From JAUVAV01 sp965371665 (GTDB lineage Bacteria; Oederibacteriota; JAAXVQ01; JAUVAV01), in the NCBI GenBank assembly GCA_965371665.1, contig CBDUZI010000018.1:1-38553 (forward strand): DNA of 38,553 nucleotides. Reading direction: 5' to 3'. Below the pieces are notes generated by a model. The model did no database searches. It saw nothing but the letters and a program-made list of their open reading frames with translations, and was not told where the DNA came from. The translations under genes were made by a program, and so were the position numbers. Shown here in pieces: positions 1 through 9,300 of the stretch (position 1 is the stretch's first letter; every line of letters starts with the position of its first letter).

Positions 1-63
1 ATTAAATCCCCCCTGCCCCCTTTACAAAAGGGGGAGAATGACCTAAGTCCGACAGACTGCTAG
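1..63. repeat. Family A palindromic element, right half only
   Basis: This segment matches the right half of the complete element at 33683-33851. It carries the CCCCCTTTACAAAAGGGGG-type hairpin and the terminal sequence AAGTCCGACAGRCT..CTAG. It is cut off by the window start. It is probably a non-autonomous, MITE-like repeat; no coding capacity is seen. Confidence 0.75.
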
Positions 64-155
64 TTGTTATTGAAGGAAGAAAAAGTTATTTAGCCAAGGT
101 TTCATTGTCGAAATAGATTTATTTTCAATATCGATCCTAAATTAAGGAGATTACT

Positions 156-1103
156 ATGCGCAAAGTTTTCTTAATAACCACCCTGATGTTGCTGATGGCA
201 GGAACTCAAGCCGGGGCGCGAGGTGTAGGCACCTCGGCGGCTAATTTTCTGAAGGTGGGGCAGGCCGCCCGGCCAGCCGGCATGGGAAGCGCATTTGTAG
301 CTTTGGCGGATGATATCAATAGTTTGGAATGGAATCCAGCCGGACTGGCTTATCTTGCTCCGGATTATTTTGACGCGGCTTTCGAACATGTTTTTTCGTT
401 TGGAGACGTGGAATACGAGATCCTTTCTTATGCCCAGAATTTAGGGGAAACCTACGGGGGAGGTCTGCAGGTTTTATATCGTCATATGCCTGATATTGAT
501 AATGATTTGGAGGATGAAAATCCTCAAAAGGTTTTTGATCTGGCATGGGTATTAGGCTATGGGTTCCAGGTTTCCAATTTTTCCGTAGGATTGAATATCA
601 AATTCATGATGTCCCGGCTGGGACCGGAAGATCTTTTTGGAGAGGCAGCCGATTTGGGCCTGCTGGTTCACTTTATGGATAAAAAAATATCCGCGGGATT
701 AGCTATCCGGAATCTCGGGCCGGACATTAAAAGCGATTCTTTGCCGTTGAATATTCGCGGCGGCGTCGCCTACCGGGATTTATTCGGAGAAAAAAAGGAG
801 CATGCCGTCAATGCCGCCCTGGAACTTGATCAACCCTTGGATAACCGGCTGAATCTCCGCCTGGGATGTGAATATTGGTACATGCAACGCGCTGCCGTCC
901 GTGTGGGTTTTTGTCAGCAATTGGGCGGGAATGACCTGCAATCAGATGATTTTATCCAGCGTATGACAGCCGGAGCCAGCGTGTGCTGGGCGGATCTCCA
1001 GTTGGATTATGCTTTTGTGCCATATGCCGACCTGGGCGGTACCCATAGAATAGGTCTGATATTGCATTACGGCCCGCTCAGCGATGATATTGAGAAATAT
1101 TAA
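156..1103 (+). CDS. PorV/PorQ-family outer-membrane protein
   Basis: The protein has 315 residues. A signal peptide covers roughly residues 1-22 (MRKVFLITTLMLLMAG, then small residues). The mature N-terminus has the PorV/PorQ (UPF0164-like) hallmark: GTSAANFLKVGQAARPAGMG, then a short ADD segment and WNPAGLA. The remainder is alternating beta-barrel sequence ending in a strand (HRIGLILHYGPL). The family forms outer-membrane beta-barrels; in Bacteroidota PorV shuttles type IX cargo to the cell surface. The start is supported by AAGGAG at 144-149. It stands ahead of a Thr-Pro-repeat secreted protein and a second PorV-like gene, which suggests a joint surface function. Family assignment is firm; the exact function is inferred. 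Confidence 0.85.
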   Translation: MRKVFLITTLMLLMAGTQAGARGVGTSAANFLKVGQAARPAGMGSAFVALADDINSLEWNPAGLAYLAPDYFDAAFEHVFSFGDVEYEILSYAQNLGETYGGGLQVLYRHMPDIDNDLEDENPQKVFDLAWVLGYGFQVSNFSVGLNIKFMMSRLGPEDLFGEAADLGLLVHFMDKKISAGLAIRNLGPDIKSDSLPLNIRGGVAYRDLFGEKKEHAVNAALELDQPLDNRLNLRLGCEYWYMQRAAVRVGFCQQLGGNDLQSDDFIQRMTAGASVCWADLQLDYAFVPYADLGGTHRIGLILHYGPLSDDIEKY

Positions 1104-1143
1104 GGGAAAACCCGGTTTGAATAAACCATAGGCCGGTATTAAA

Positions 1144-1300
1144 CTAGGAGCTTGAGCATTTAGTCGGTTTTTTTAGTTGTCATTCCCGAATGCACTTATT
1201 GGGAATCCAGAGGCTTTGATTTTAAAGGAATTAAAAGTCACTGGATACCCGCTTACTGCATGCGGGTATGACAAAAGCGACTAATTGTTTAGACCCCTAG
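1144..1300. repeat. Family B palindromic element, complete copy
   Basis: A 157-bp element starts with CTAGGAGCTTGAGCATTTAG and ends with the approximate complement ...CTAATTG..AGACCCCTAG. Inside are GTCATTCCCGAATGC and, on the other side, ATGCGGGTATGAC, forming a long imperfect hairpin. Related copies lie at 6088-6247, 22943-23091 and, as a hybrid, 19047-19234. It fills most of the gap between the first PorV-like gene and the Thr-Pro-repeat gene. No gene is seen in it. Confidence 0.8.
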
Positions 1301-1322
1301 CAAATAATCCTGAGGTGAAGGG

Positions 1323-2360
1323 ATGAAAAAAATTTCTCCAAAACACAAAATAGTATTTACGTTTATGTTGGTAAGCATGCTTGGTTTATTGAGTTTTTCT
1401 CATGCGGCCGCGCCTAATACTCCCACCGATACTCCCACAAATACCCGGACGATTACCCCGAGCAGCACCGGGACTCCGACCTTTACCGCTACATCGACTA
1501 TAACCCCGAGCAGCACCGGGACTCCGACCTTTACCGCTACATCGACTATAACCCCGAGCAGTACGTGGACTCCGACCTTTACCGCTACCCCGACAATTAC
1601 ACCGAGCAGCACCGGGACCCCGACCTTTACCGCAACACCGACTTTTACACGAACCGGTACCCCGACCAACACACGGACGTATACACCGACCCGTACCGTC
1701 ACCCGGACGATAACGCCGACCTCGTCGCATACCCCGACTTTTACGCATACCTCCACCCGGACCGTGACCTCGACCGCGACCCCAACTTTTACGTGTACTC
1801 CGACGCGAACCGCAACTCCGACCCATTCGCCAACCTATACTCATACCCCGACACGTACGATAACTCCGACCCATTCGCCGACTTATACTATTACTCACAC
1901 TTGTACTGTAACCCCTACATATTCGCCGACATTTACGGCTACTCCCACTATCACCATAACTTATACAATTACTCCTACCTTTACGATTACGCCGACCAGT
2001 ACGCATTCGCCTACGATTACGCCTACTTCTACCATTACGCTTACACAGACGCCGACTACCACGGCTCAGCCCTCGGATAATCTGGACCGGGTAATTGTTT
2101 TTCCCAATCCTTATATTGAAATGAAGTCTGCGTTTAAGCGGATTAATTTTATTCATTTGACGTTTAATGCTTCGCTGAAAGTATATAACCTGAGCGGAGA
2201 GCTTGTTTGGGAGGCGGAAAAGAACAACGGTTCCGATCGAATTGAATGGAACGGTGTAAAGAATATGTCCGGCCAGAAATTGGCTTCCGGTATTTATTTA
2301 TATGTAATCCAAAATACTGAGGGTCAGCGTAAAAATGGAAAATTGGCCGTATTAAGATAA
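1323..2360 (+). CDS. Secreted Thr-Pro-repeat protein with FlgD-like C-terminal domain
   Basis: The protein has 345 residues. A signal peptide lies at about 1-29 (hydrophobic core VFTFMLVSMLGLLSF, then HAAA). Residues about 31-255 are an extended low-complexity stalk of TPTxT units, including four 16-residue repeats beginning at residue 43. Residues about 258-345 form a folded end with FPNPY, a LKVYNLSGELV strand, WNGVKNMSGQKLASGIY and a basic tail KNGKLAVLR. This is the pattern of FlgD-type Ig domains, which resemble type IX sorting domains. The ribosome site GAGGTGAAGG precedes the ATG. It lies 35 bases upstream of the PorV-OmpA gene, probably in one transcript. Likely a surface-exposed stalk or fibre; ligand unknown. 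Confidence 0.8.
   Translation: MKKISPKHKIVFTFMLVSMLGLLSFSHAAAPNTPTDTPTNTRTITPSSTGTPTFTATSTITPSSTGTPTFTATSTITPSSTWTPTFTATPTITPSSTGTPTFTATPTFTRTGTPTNTRTYTPTRTVTRTITPTSSHTPTFTHTSTRTVTSTATPTFTCTPTRTATPTHSPTYTHTPTRTITPTHSPTYTITHTCTVTPTYSPTFTATPTITITYTITPTFTITPTSTHSPTITPTSTITLTQTPTTTAQPSDNLDRVIVFPNPYIEMKSAFKRINFIHLTFNASLKVYNLSGELVWEAEKNNGSDRIEWNGVKNMSGQKLASGIYLYVIQNTEGQRKNGKLAVLR
1449..1640 (+). repeat. Four tandem 48-bp coding repeats
   Basis: Four consecutive 16-residue units (consensus TITPSSTGTPTFTATS) are encoded by nearly identical 48-bp blocks within the Thr-Pro stalk. The first two are almost base-for-base identical, which suggests recent slippage or unequal exchange. Beyond 1640 the units become divergent, shorter TPT periods. 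Confidence 0.85.
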
Positions 2361-2394
2361 ACTAATACGTACACCGAGCAGGGAGGGATCAAGC

Positions 2395-4293
2395 ATGAGC
2401 CTTACATGGCATAGATTCAAAATTATCGGAATCGGGATAGCGGTTTTTAGTTTAATCGGTGGTTGGCAAAATACGCGTGCGGATGGTGAAGGAACTGCCG
2501 GCGCCATATTTCTCAAGATTGGAACATCCGCCCGGGCCGAGGCTATGGCCGGAGCTTATACCGCGGTAGTCGATGACGTGGATGCTGCTTACTGGAATCC
2601 TGCGGGTTTGACCAGGCTGCAGCGCAGTACTATAGGTTTAACTCATTTGGAGTGGTTTGAGGATGTTCGCTACGAGTATATTTCATATGCCGATAAATAT
2701 GCCAATGTGGGAGCCGTGGGAATGAGCTTGGGGTATCTATATTTGGGGGATATTCCAAAGACTTTGGAGACCGCTTCCGGGGATTACGATACTTTAAGCA
2801 GTGGCGGGACTTTCGGAGCTTCTGACATGGCGCTTTCCTTTGCCTGGGCCGGGACGCTGGGGTGGAAGGAACATAAAGTTGGTGTAGGAGTGAAAATTAT
2901 ACAAGAGCGCATAGACGACAGCCAATCATTTTGCGTCGGACTTGATTTGGGAAACCAATATTTAGTTTCCCGGACAAGTTGGTACCGCGCCCTGACTCCC
3001 GGAAAGTGGAGTACCCTCCTGATTCCGCACGGAATCGGTATTTCCGTGAAGAATCTCGGAACTGCGGTTAAATTTTTCAACCAGAACGATCCCTTGCCGC
3101 TTTCCACGGCTTTAGGTTTGGTTTATCACTTGCTGGATAATGACCTGGTGACGGCCCTGGATTTGAATTATCAGGCTATCGAAAATATTTTAACCCTGCA
3201 TGCCGGCGCGGAATATTGGATCCATACCGGAATAAGCGGAGGACCTGACCGGATGCTGGATCTGGCGCTGCGGGCCGGGTATCGCACCGGCTATGATTCC
3301 ACCGCGGCTCCGGGTTTTTCTATAGGGGCGGGAATAAATTATGCGGCGCTGGGACTGGATTATGTTTTTATGCCTTTTGGTGATCTGGGTGTAACGCATC
3401 GGTTTTCTTTGAAGTTTTCCTGGGGGGAGATTTTGAAAGAAAAAACTTTACCGAAACGCAAGCAAGTGGTAAAGCGTGAGCTTAAGCCTTCGGAAAAAGC
3501 GCTTAAGGCGACAGTCAAGCGGATGGTAAAATCAAGAAAATCCATGGAAGGTAAATTCGTGGTACGGAAAAGCCCGGGCTCCAAGCGGGACATGACTGCT
3601 GTAGAGGCCAAGAAACCGGGAGGTCAAGACGTGGCGCAGGAAACCAAGATTCTGGGCGCGGATATCAAAGTAAAAAGTAAAGTAAAAAGTAAAGGTAAGG
3701 CAGCTGGTGTAATGGCTAAAGGCCGGGAAAGAAAACTTAGCCAAGAAGAGTTAATGGCCAAAATAACCGGATTGAAAAAGAGCAAGAGTACTCCCGGACG
3801 CAGCCAGACTAAATACCAACGTCGGACCAAGGATGATGCGGAACGGGCCGCTCGCCGGGAATCGGAAATAAAAAACATGGTTTTTGATGAAGTGGAATCC
3901 GCCGCTAAGGAAGAAGCGGAAAAGATGTATTCCCAAGGTGCCCCGGGCAAGCTGGTAACTAAAACCACGGTATATTTTTCCAAGCATAGCAGCCGATTGA
4001 ATTCCAAGTATCTTTACGCCTTGAATAAATTCGCCCTGTCTTATGATCGGTATCCCCGCCGTATTATACTGGTGCATGGTTATACTTCCGCCGATGAAAA
4101 GAAGACGAAAAATTTATCGCTTATGCGTGCCAAGGCGGTTAGAGATTATCTGGTACGGGTCAAGAGTATACCCAGTAATAAAATATCCCTGAAAGGTTTT
4201 GGAGATAAGGATCCCGCCAAAAGCGATGATACCGCACGCGGCCGTGCTTCAAATCGGCGTGTCCGGGTTCAGTTGATAAAAAGCGGGAATTAG
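2395..4293 (+). CDS. PorV/PorQ-family barrel fused to an OmpA-type C-terminal domain
   Basis: The protein has 632 residues: signal peptide to about residue 29; PorV/PorQ barrel at about 30-345 (AGAIFLKIGTSARAEAMAGA, YWNPAGLTRL, and a closing THRFSLKFSWGE strand); a strongly basic Lys/Arg-rich linker at about 350-515; and an OmpA-like domain at about 520-632. The last has TTVYFSKHSSRLN, VHGYTS, an RAKAVRDYL helix and ASNRRVRV, the family's peptidoglycan-binding signature. The architecture suggests a barrel clamped to the cell wall, perhaps an anchoring version of PorV. GGGAGG precedes the ATG. It follows the secreted stalk protein closely. The long basic linker is unusual for the family. Confidence 0.85.
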   Translation: MSLTWHRFKIIGIGIAVFSLIGGWQNTRADGEGTAGAIFLKIGTSARAEAMAGAYTAVVDDVDAAYWNPAGLTRLQRSTIGLTHLEWFEDVRYEYISYADKYANVGAVGMSLGYLYLGDIPKTLETASGDYDTLSSGGTFGASDMALSFAWAGTLGWKEHKVGVGVKIIQERIDDSQSFCVGLDLGNQYLVSRTSWYRALTPGKWSTLLIPHGIGISVKNLGTAVKFFNQNDPLPLSTALGLVYHLLDNDLVTALDLNYQAIENILTLHAGAEYWIHTGISGGPDRMLDLALRAGYRTGYDSTAAPGFSIGAGINYAALGLDYVFMPFGDLGVTHRFSLKFSWGEILKEKTLPKRKQVVKRELKPSEKALKATVKRMVKSRKSMEGKFVVRKSPGSKRDMTAVEAKKPGGQDVAQETKILGADIKVKSKVKSKGKAAGVMAKGRERKLSQEELMAKITGLKKSKSTPGRSQTKYQRRTKDDAERAARRESEIKNMVFDEVESAAKEEAEKMYSQGAPGKLVTKTTVYFSKHSSRLNSKYLYALNKFALSYDRYPRRIILVHGYTSADEKKTKNLSLMRAKAVRDYLVRVKSIPSNKISLKGFGDKDPAKSDDTARGRASNRRVRVQLIKSGN

Positions 4294-4490
4294 AATAATT
4301 GCGGAAAGGTTGTTTTCTGAAGGGGTTGTCATACCCGAATGATTGTTATATTTTGGTAGGGGCGGGTTTTAAATCCGCCCCTACAATTAACTCTTTGGAA
4401 ATCAAAGCCGCTGGATTCCCGCTAAAGGCATGCGGGAATGACATGACTCCAATAATTAAGAAAAAGCTTTCCGCAACGGATACTAGTTAG
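4291..4490. repeat. Family C palindromic element with hairpin core
   Basis: The outer arms are TTGCGGAAAGG on the left and CTTTCCGCAACGGATACTAG on the right. The middle has a near-perfect 29-bp palindrome at 4356-4384 (half-site GTAGGGGCGGGTTTT) and a GTCATACCCG/GCGGGAATGAC pair. The left edge overlaps the TAG stop of the preceding gene. A 63-codon open frame across it is not considered a gene. Together with the palindrome at 4497-4524 it occupies nearly all of the 300-base gap before the efflux operon. Confidence 0.75.
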
Positions 4491-4496
4491 GAGGTT

Positions 4497-4524
4497 GTAG
4501 GGGCGTTTAATTAAACGCCCCTAC
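4497..4524. repeat. Perfect 28-bp palindrome, copy 1
   Basis: The sequence reads GTAGGGGCGTTTAA followed by its exact reverse complement. The identical 28 bases recur at 19014-19041. It may act as a bidirectional transcription terminator or a mobile hairpin; no U-tract follows, so terminator function is uncertain. Confidence 0.8.
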
Positions 4525-4594
4525 GCCTCGTGGTGGTATATTAGCGAAGGCGTTACAGACGAAAAAATATCGTTAAACCAGGCAGGAGGATGTA

Positions 4595-5983
4595 ATGAAC
4601 CCCTTTAACAAAGATAAGGACAAAAACCAGAAGGATGGGGGAGATGAACCGGAAAACAAGCCATCACAAGAAGAACGCAAGGAATCCAAACTGGTTCATT
4701 CTTATAACCTGACTTACGACCAGATTAAAAAGCAGGAAATGGGAGACTCCGGGGAGGAATCCGACCTTTCCGAAGACCGAGAGGAAAAACCTTCTTCCCG
4801 GGAGCAAAGAAAAAGCAGAACCGGTGGTCGTTTTTCAGGTTTAGTTTCCCAATTCAAGAAAATCGACATGGACGAGGTCATTGATAGAATTAAAAAACAG
4901 CCGCAGGAGAAGATTCCGGGCATAATGAATTGGTTCCGCAGGAATAAGATAACAGGCAGTCTGTTGATTGTCCTATTTGGTATAGGATCGGCCTGGTTAT
5001 TATCAATGTTTTTTTTCGGAGAGAAAAAGAAGGCCGGAGAATTAGAAGGCGTGACCGTAGTTGACATGGGCACCCAGGTAAAGGTGCTTAGGACGACCAA
5101 GACTGATTTTTCGGATTCTATACTGGCGATGGGCAGTATCAAGGGTTTCGCGCAGGTGAATCTTGGATTCCAGATTTCCGGAGTGGTTTCCGTTTTTTAT
5201 TTTCGCGAAGGGGATGAAATCAAATCCGGACAGGTTATCGTGCAATTGGATCCCCAGGAGCAGTTGTTGAAGTATGAACAAGCCCAGGTTAAATATGAGA
5301 ATGCCCAGTCGCTCTATGATCTGGGCGCGATTATTCCCTTGAAGTTAAAGGAAGCCATGCTGGAGATGGAACTGGGCCAGACGGAATTAGCTAAGACGGC
5401 TATTGTGGCGCCCTCGGACGGTATTCTCGGGAGCCGGGACCTGGAAGTCGGTTCCATGGTTAATCCCAACATGAAAGTCGCCACCTTTCTCGACGTGGAA
5501 GATGTTTTCGCCGAGGCGGGAATTATGGAGCGGGAGATTAATAAGGTCGTTTTAGGGCAGTCCGTAAAGATAAATGTCGATGCCTATCCGGATTTGGATT
5601 TCGGCGGGACCGTTACTAATATCTCGCCTATGGTTAAAGGCAGAAGTAGAACCCTGAATGTCAAGGTGCAAATAGCCAATCCTTACCGGCTATTACTTCC
5701 GGGGATGTTTGTAAGAGTACGCATTAAAATATTTGAAACCAAAAATGCGATCATTATTCCCCGGCCGGCCTTGAAGAAGGTTAAGGGTGCCTATCATGTA
5801 TTTGCCATAAACCCGGACAATAAAGCGGAATTCAAGACGGTCAAACTGGGTTACGTGACTACGGATAACGTGCAAATCACGGAAGGCTTAAAAGAAGGGG
5901 AACTGGTTGTCGTGGAAGGGATGGAAGAATTAAAGGACGGCGCGAAAGTCCAGGTCATGGAATACCGGAGTACGGCGTTTTAG
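4595..5983 (+). CDS. RND efflux periplasmic adaptor (membrane fusion protein) with long cytoplasmic N-terminus
   Basis: The protein has 462 residues. Residues 1-118 are highly charged (Lys/Glu) and probably cytoplasmic; one membrane segment spans about 119-142 (ITGSLLIVLFGIGSAWLLSM). The adaptor core follows: a lipoyl half-motif with GFQISGVVSVFYFREGDEIK and SGQVIVQLD, a short alpha-hairpin (about 225-265), the second lipoyl half with IVAPSDGILG, a beta-barrel (GQSVKINVDAYP, PGMFVRV) and a membrane-proximal domain. Adaptors link an inner-membrane RND pump to a TolC channel, both encoded just downstream. AGGAGG lies 5 bases before the ATG. Family adaptors normally start with a signal or lipoprotein sequence, so the 118-residue leader is unusual. 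Confidence 0.9.
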   Translation: MNPFNKDKDKNQKDGGDEPENKPSQEERKESKLVHSYNLTYDQIKKQEMGDSGEESDLSEDREEKPSSREQRKSRTGGRFSGLVSQFKKIDMDEVIDRIKKQPQEKIPGIMNWFRRNKITGSLLIVLFGIGSAWLLSMFFFGEKKKAGELEGVTVVDMGTQVKVLRTTKTDFSDSILAMGSIKGFAQVNLGFQISGVVSVFYFREGDEIKSGQVIVQLDPQEQLLKYEQAQVKYENAQSLYDLGAIIPLKLKEAMLEMELGQTELAKTAIVAPSDGILGSRDLEVGSMVNPNMKVATFLDVEDVFAEAGIMEREINKVVLGQSVKINVDAYPDLDFGGTVTNISPMVKGRSRTLNVKVQIANPYRLLLPGMFVRVRIKIFETKNAIIIPRPALKKVKGAYHVFAINPDNKAEFKTVKLGYVTTDNVQITEGLKEGELVVVEGMEELKDGAKVQVMEYRSTAF

Positions 5984-5998
5984 GAGAAAGAGCTAAGC

Positions 5999-6090
5999 AG
6001 GCGCCTGTCGGACTTAGGTACAAAATCGGATTTTGAGCACTCTTCCCCCTTTGAAAAAGGGGGAGAATGACTAAAGTCCGACAGGCTCCT
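5999..6090. repeat. Family A palindromic element, short form
   Basis: The terminal arms GCCTGTCGGACTTAG and AAGTCCGACAGGCTCCT are mutual inverted repeats; between them is a CCCCCTTTGAAAAAGGGGG hairpin. Relative to 33683-33851 it lacks the central part. It is joined directly to a family B element at 6088-6247, sharing the bases CTCCTGGGAG at the junction. Confidence 0.8.
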
Positions 6091-6247
6091 GGGAGTCTGA
6101 GCATTTAGTCGGGTTTTTAGGTTGTCATTCCCGAATGCTCTTATCGGGAATCCAGAAAAGCATTATTTTATAAGCATTGAAAAATCCCTGGATTCCGGCT
6201 TAAAGCATGCCGGAATGACAAAACGCACTAATTGCTCAAGCTCCTAG
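6088..6247. repeat. Family B palindromic element
   Basis: It starts with GGGAGTCTGAGCATTTAGTC, contains GTCATTCCCGAATGC and GCATGCCGGAATGAC, and ends CTAATTGCTCAAGCTCCTAG, the complement of its start. It lies between the adaptor gene and the first RND permease, so the efflux operon is interrupted by about 300 bases of repeats but not by a gene. Confidence 0.8.
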
Positions 6248-6306
6248 ATGCCCCGCTTTGCCGCGGGGAGATTTTATAAAAAACTATGCACAGGAGAGAG
6301 AAACAC

Positions 6307-9300
6307 TTGGGTAATTTACCTGAATTTTCAGTACGCCGGCCTGTAACCGTTGCCATGATTTTTCTGGCAGTGGTATTATTGGGCGCTATTTCCTATTTGC
6401 GGCTGCCGCGGGAGTTGTTTCCGCCGATTACTTATCCCCAGCTTACGGTAATGACGAATTATGAAAATGCCGCTCCGGAAGAAATTGAGACCCTGATTAC
6501 CAAGCTGGTCGAGGAAGCCTGCAGCTCGGTTAATAATGTTAAACGAATAACTTCCACTTCGCGGGAAGGCGTATCCCTGGTTATGCTGGAATTTGGATGG
6601 GGGACTTCCATGGATTTCGCCGCCTTGAACGTCCGGGAAAAAATTGATCTGGTTAAAGAAAAATTGCCGCGGGAATGCGAAGATCCCATTGTTATGAAAT
6701 TTAATCCTTTTGACCTTCCGATACTGACGCTTTCGGTTTCGGCGAATATGCCGATTCACGAGGTGCGCGAATTGGCTAAAAAAATCATTAAAAATCAATT
6801 GGAGAAAGCTGAAGGCGTGGCGGCGGTTCAAATCGCCGGAGGTTTAGAGCGGGAGATTCTGGTAACCATGGATTTAGGCCGCCTGAATGCCGCCGGTCTT
6901 TCACCCCTCTCGGTGCTGAAAATCTTGAAAAATTCCAATATTAATTATCCGGCTGGAACCATTCATGGTCATTTTTACGATTATTTGATAAGAACCATGG
7001 GGGAATTTACCACGCTGCAGGAGATTAGCCAATCGCCGGTAGGGCTGGACGAGAGCGAGGAATACAAAGCCGACGAGCAGCAGGCTCTGTCCATAGTCCG
7101 TTCGCCCTTAACCGAACCAGCGGATGATCTCATCCGAAAAACCGATAACCGGGTTATATTACTCTCGGATATAGGCAAGGTAGAGGATGGTTTTAAAGAA
7201 CAAACCTCGATTTCCCGCTATAACGGACAGGATAATATTTCCATTACTATTCAAAAACAAGCCGGCACGAATACGCTGGAAGTGGTTGCCAACGTAAAGC
7301 AGGCGCTTCGAAAAATACAGGGAGATCTTCCCCGGGGACGCAAAGTGCGGATTGTGACTGTCTATGACCAATCCCTGTTTGTTAAGCAGTCCATTGACCG
7401 GGTATTTGAAGACGCCATTATCGGCGGATTTTTAGCTTTTTTAATTATCCTGCTTTTTCTGCGGAATATTAGAAGTTCCACGATTGTGATCACCGCTATC
7501 CCCATTTCGATTCTGGCGACGTTTTCCCTGATGTATTTTCAAGGAATCACCTTGAATATGATGTCCCTGGGCGGTTTGGCTCTGGGGGTCGGACGGCTGG
7601 TGGACGATGCGATTGTATGCATTGAAAATATTTACCGGCATTGCCAGTTGGGTTTGCAGCCCAAGGAAGCAGCCGTAGTGGGAACGATGGAGGTTTCTTC
7701 GGCCATTATCGCTTCCACTTTTACCACGATCACGGTTTTTCTTCCCATGGTTTTTGTCAAAGGGGTGGCCGGGCAATTATTTTCCGAGTTGGCTTTAACC
7801 GTAACCTTTGCCTTGTTGGCTTCGTTGGGCGGAGCGCTGCTTTTAATTCCCATGCTGGTTTCCCGGGGCGGGGATCGGCAATTAAACGAAATCAAGTATT
7901 TGCGGAAAGTGGAACCGGTTTTGCACAGCCTGGAAGCTTTATTTGCGCGTTGGCTCTTGAAATTTATGGAACATCCGGGAAGGAATTTAGGCTTGGTTTT
8001 TGTGGTTTTTTGCCTTAGTATGCTGTTGCTTTTTCCTATTAATAAAGAATTTATGCCTAAGGTTGATCAGAGCCAGTTTATAATCAAGGCTAAATTGCCG
8101 ACCGGCGCCTTGATTAAAATCACGGATAAGGTATGTCGTCAACTGGAACAAATATTGCTGGCCATACCGGAAATCAAGGATGTGACGGTGAATATCGGAT
8201 CGTCCAAGGATGAAGAGAGCGAAGCGGCGGCGGAAGCCATGGGATCGCATCAAAGCACGATTATGATCAATTTAAAAAAGAAAAGAAAGCGTTCTACCCG
8301 GGATATTATTCAGGAGGTTAAGCACAAGGTCGAAAAGCTGGATACTGGTCCGGCCCGTTTTGAGTATATCGCCCAGGACAGCGCTTTGCAGGTCTCGGCT
8401 TTTACCGGGGGAGCTCCGATAGTTATTGAGTTAAAAGGAAAAAATCTTAATTTACTGAAAAAGATCACCGAGGACATAGAAAAGTTGATGATGGACATTC
8501 CGGGTCTCTTTGGAATTAAAAACAGTATAGTTGAGGAAGCGCCGGAGTCCAAGGTATACATTCAAAGAGATAAAGCGGCCTTGTATAATCTCTCCGTGGA
8601 TGATATTTCACGAACCGCCAAGGTTGCCATTAAAGGCAGCGTAGAGACCAAATTTAAGGAGCCGGGCAAGGATGAAGTGGACATTCGCGTTCGGCTGCGG
8701 CCGGAAGATCGGAAAAACATCACGGACCTGCGGCAGTTGCTCATTCGTTCGCCGCTCGAAATGGATGTTCCTTTGAATGAAGTAGCCTATATCGGCGTAG
8801 GGGTCGGGCCCTCGGAAATTAAACGCAAGGACCGCCAGCGATTTGTCATGATTACGGCTAATATTTATAAACGGGGTTTGAGTGAGGTAGTTACCGAAAT
8901 TAATTCCCGGTTGGAAAAATATCCTCTCCCGGAAGATTATTTTATAAATTGGGGGGGGGAGAGCGAACAAATGGCTGAATCTTACCGCAGCCTGGCTTTT
9001 GCCTTGATTTTAGCCATTGTGCTGGTTTATATGATTATGGCTGCGCAATTTGAATCTCTGATTCAGCCTTTTATTATTATGTTTACCGTTCCGCTTTCAT
9101 TGATCGGAGTAATGTGGATTCTATTTTTAACCAATACGGCGATATCCATAGTAGTCATTATCGGTATGATTATGCTGATTGGTATAGTTGTGTCCAATGG
9201 CATTATTTTAATCGATTATACTAATATACTGCGGGAGAGAGGGGCGGATCCTGAAGATGCAGTGATACGGGCCAGCCGGATTCGTTTGCGTCCGATTCTG

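Noticed and set aside
1449..1640. Possible CRISPR-like regular repeats
   Set aside because: The repeats are contiguous and coding, without unique spacers.
1565..2080. 171-codon frame within the Thr-Pro stalk gene, and a 256-codon frame on the opposite strand
   Set aside because: Low-complexity repeats keep other frames open; the Asp/Tyr-rich and Arg/Gly-rich products have no signal peptide or domain and no ribosome site.
4299..4490. 63-codon open frame on the plus strand
   Set aside because: It lies entirely in a family C palindromic repeat and its product looks like translated repeat DNA.
6286..6306. ATG start for the first RND permease
   Set aside because: The ribosome site CAGGAGAGAG lies after this ATG and fits the TTG at 6307; family members start near that position.
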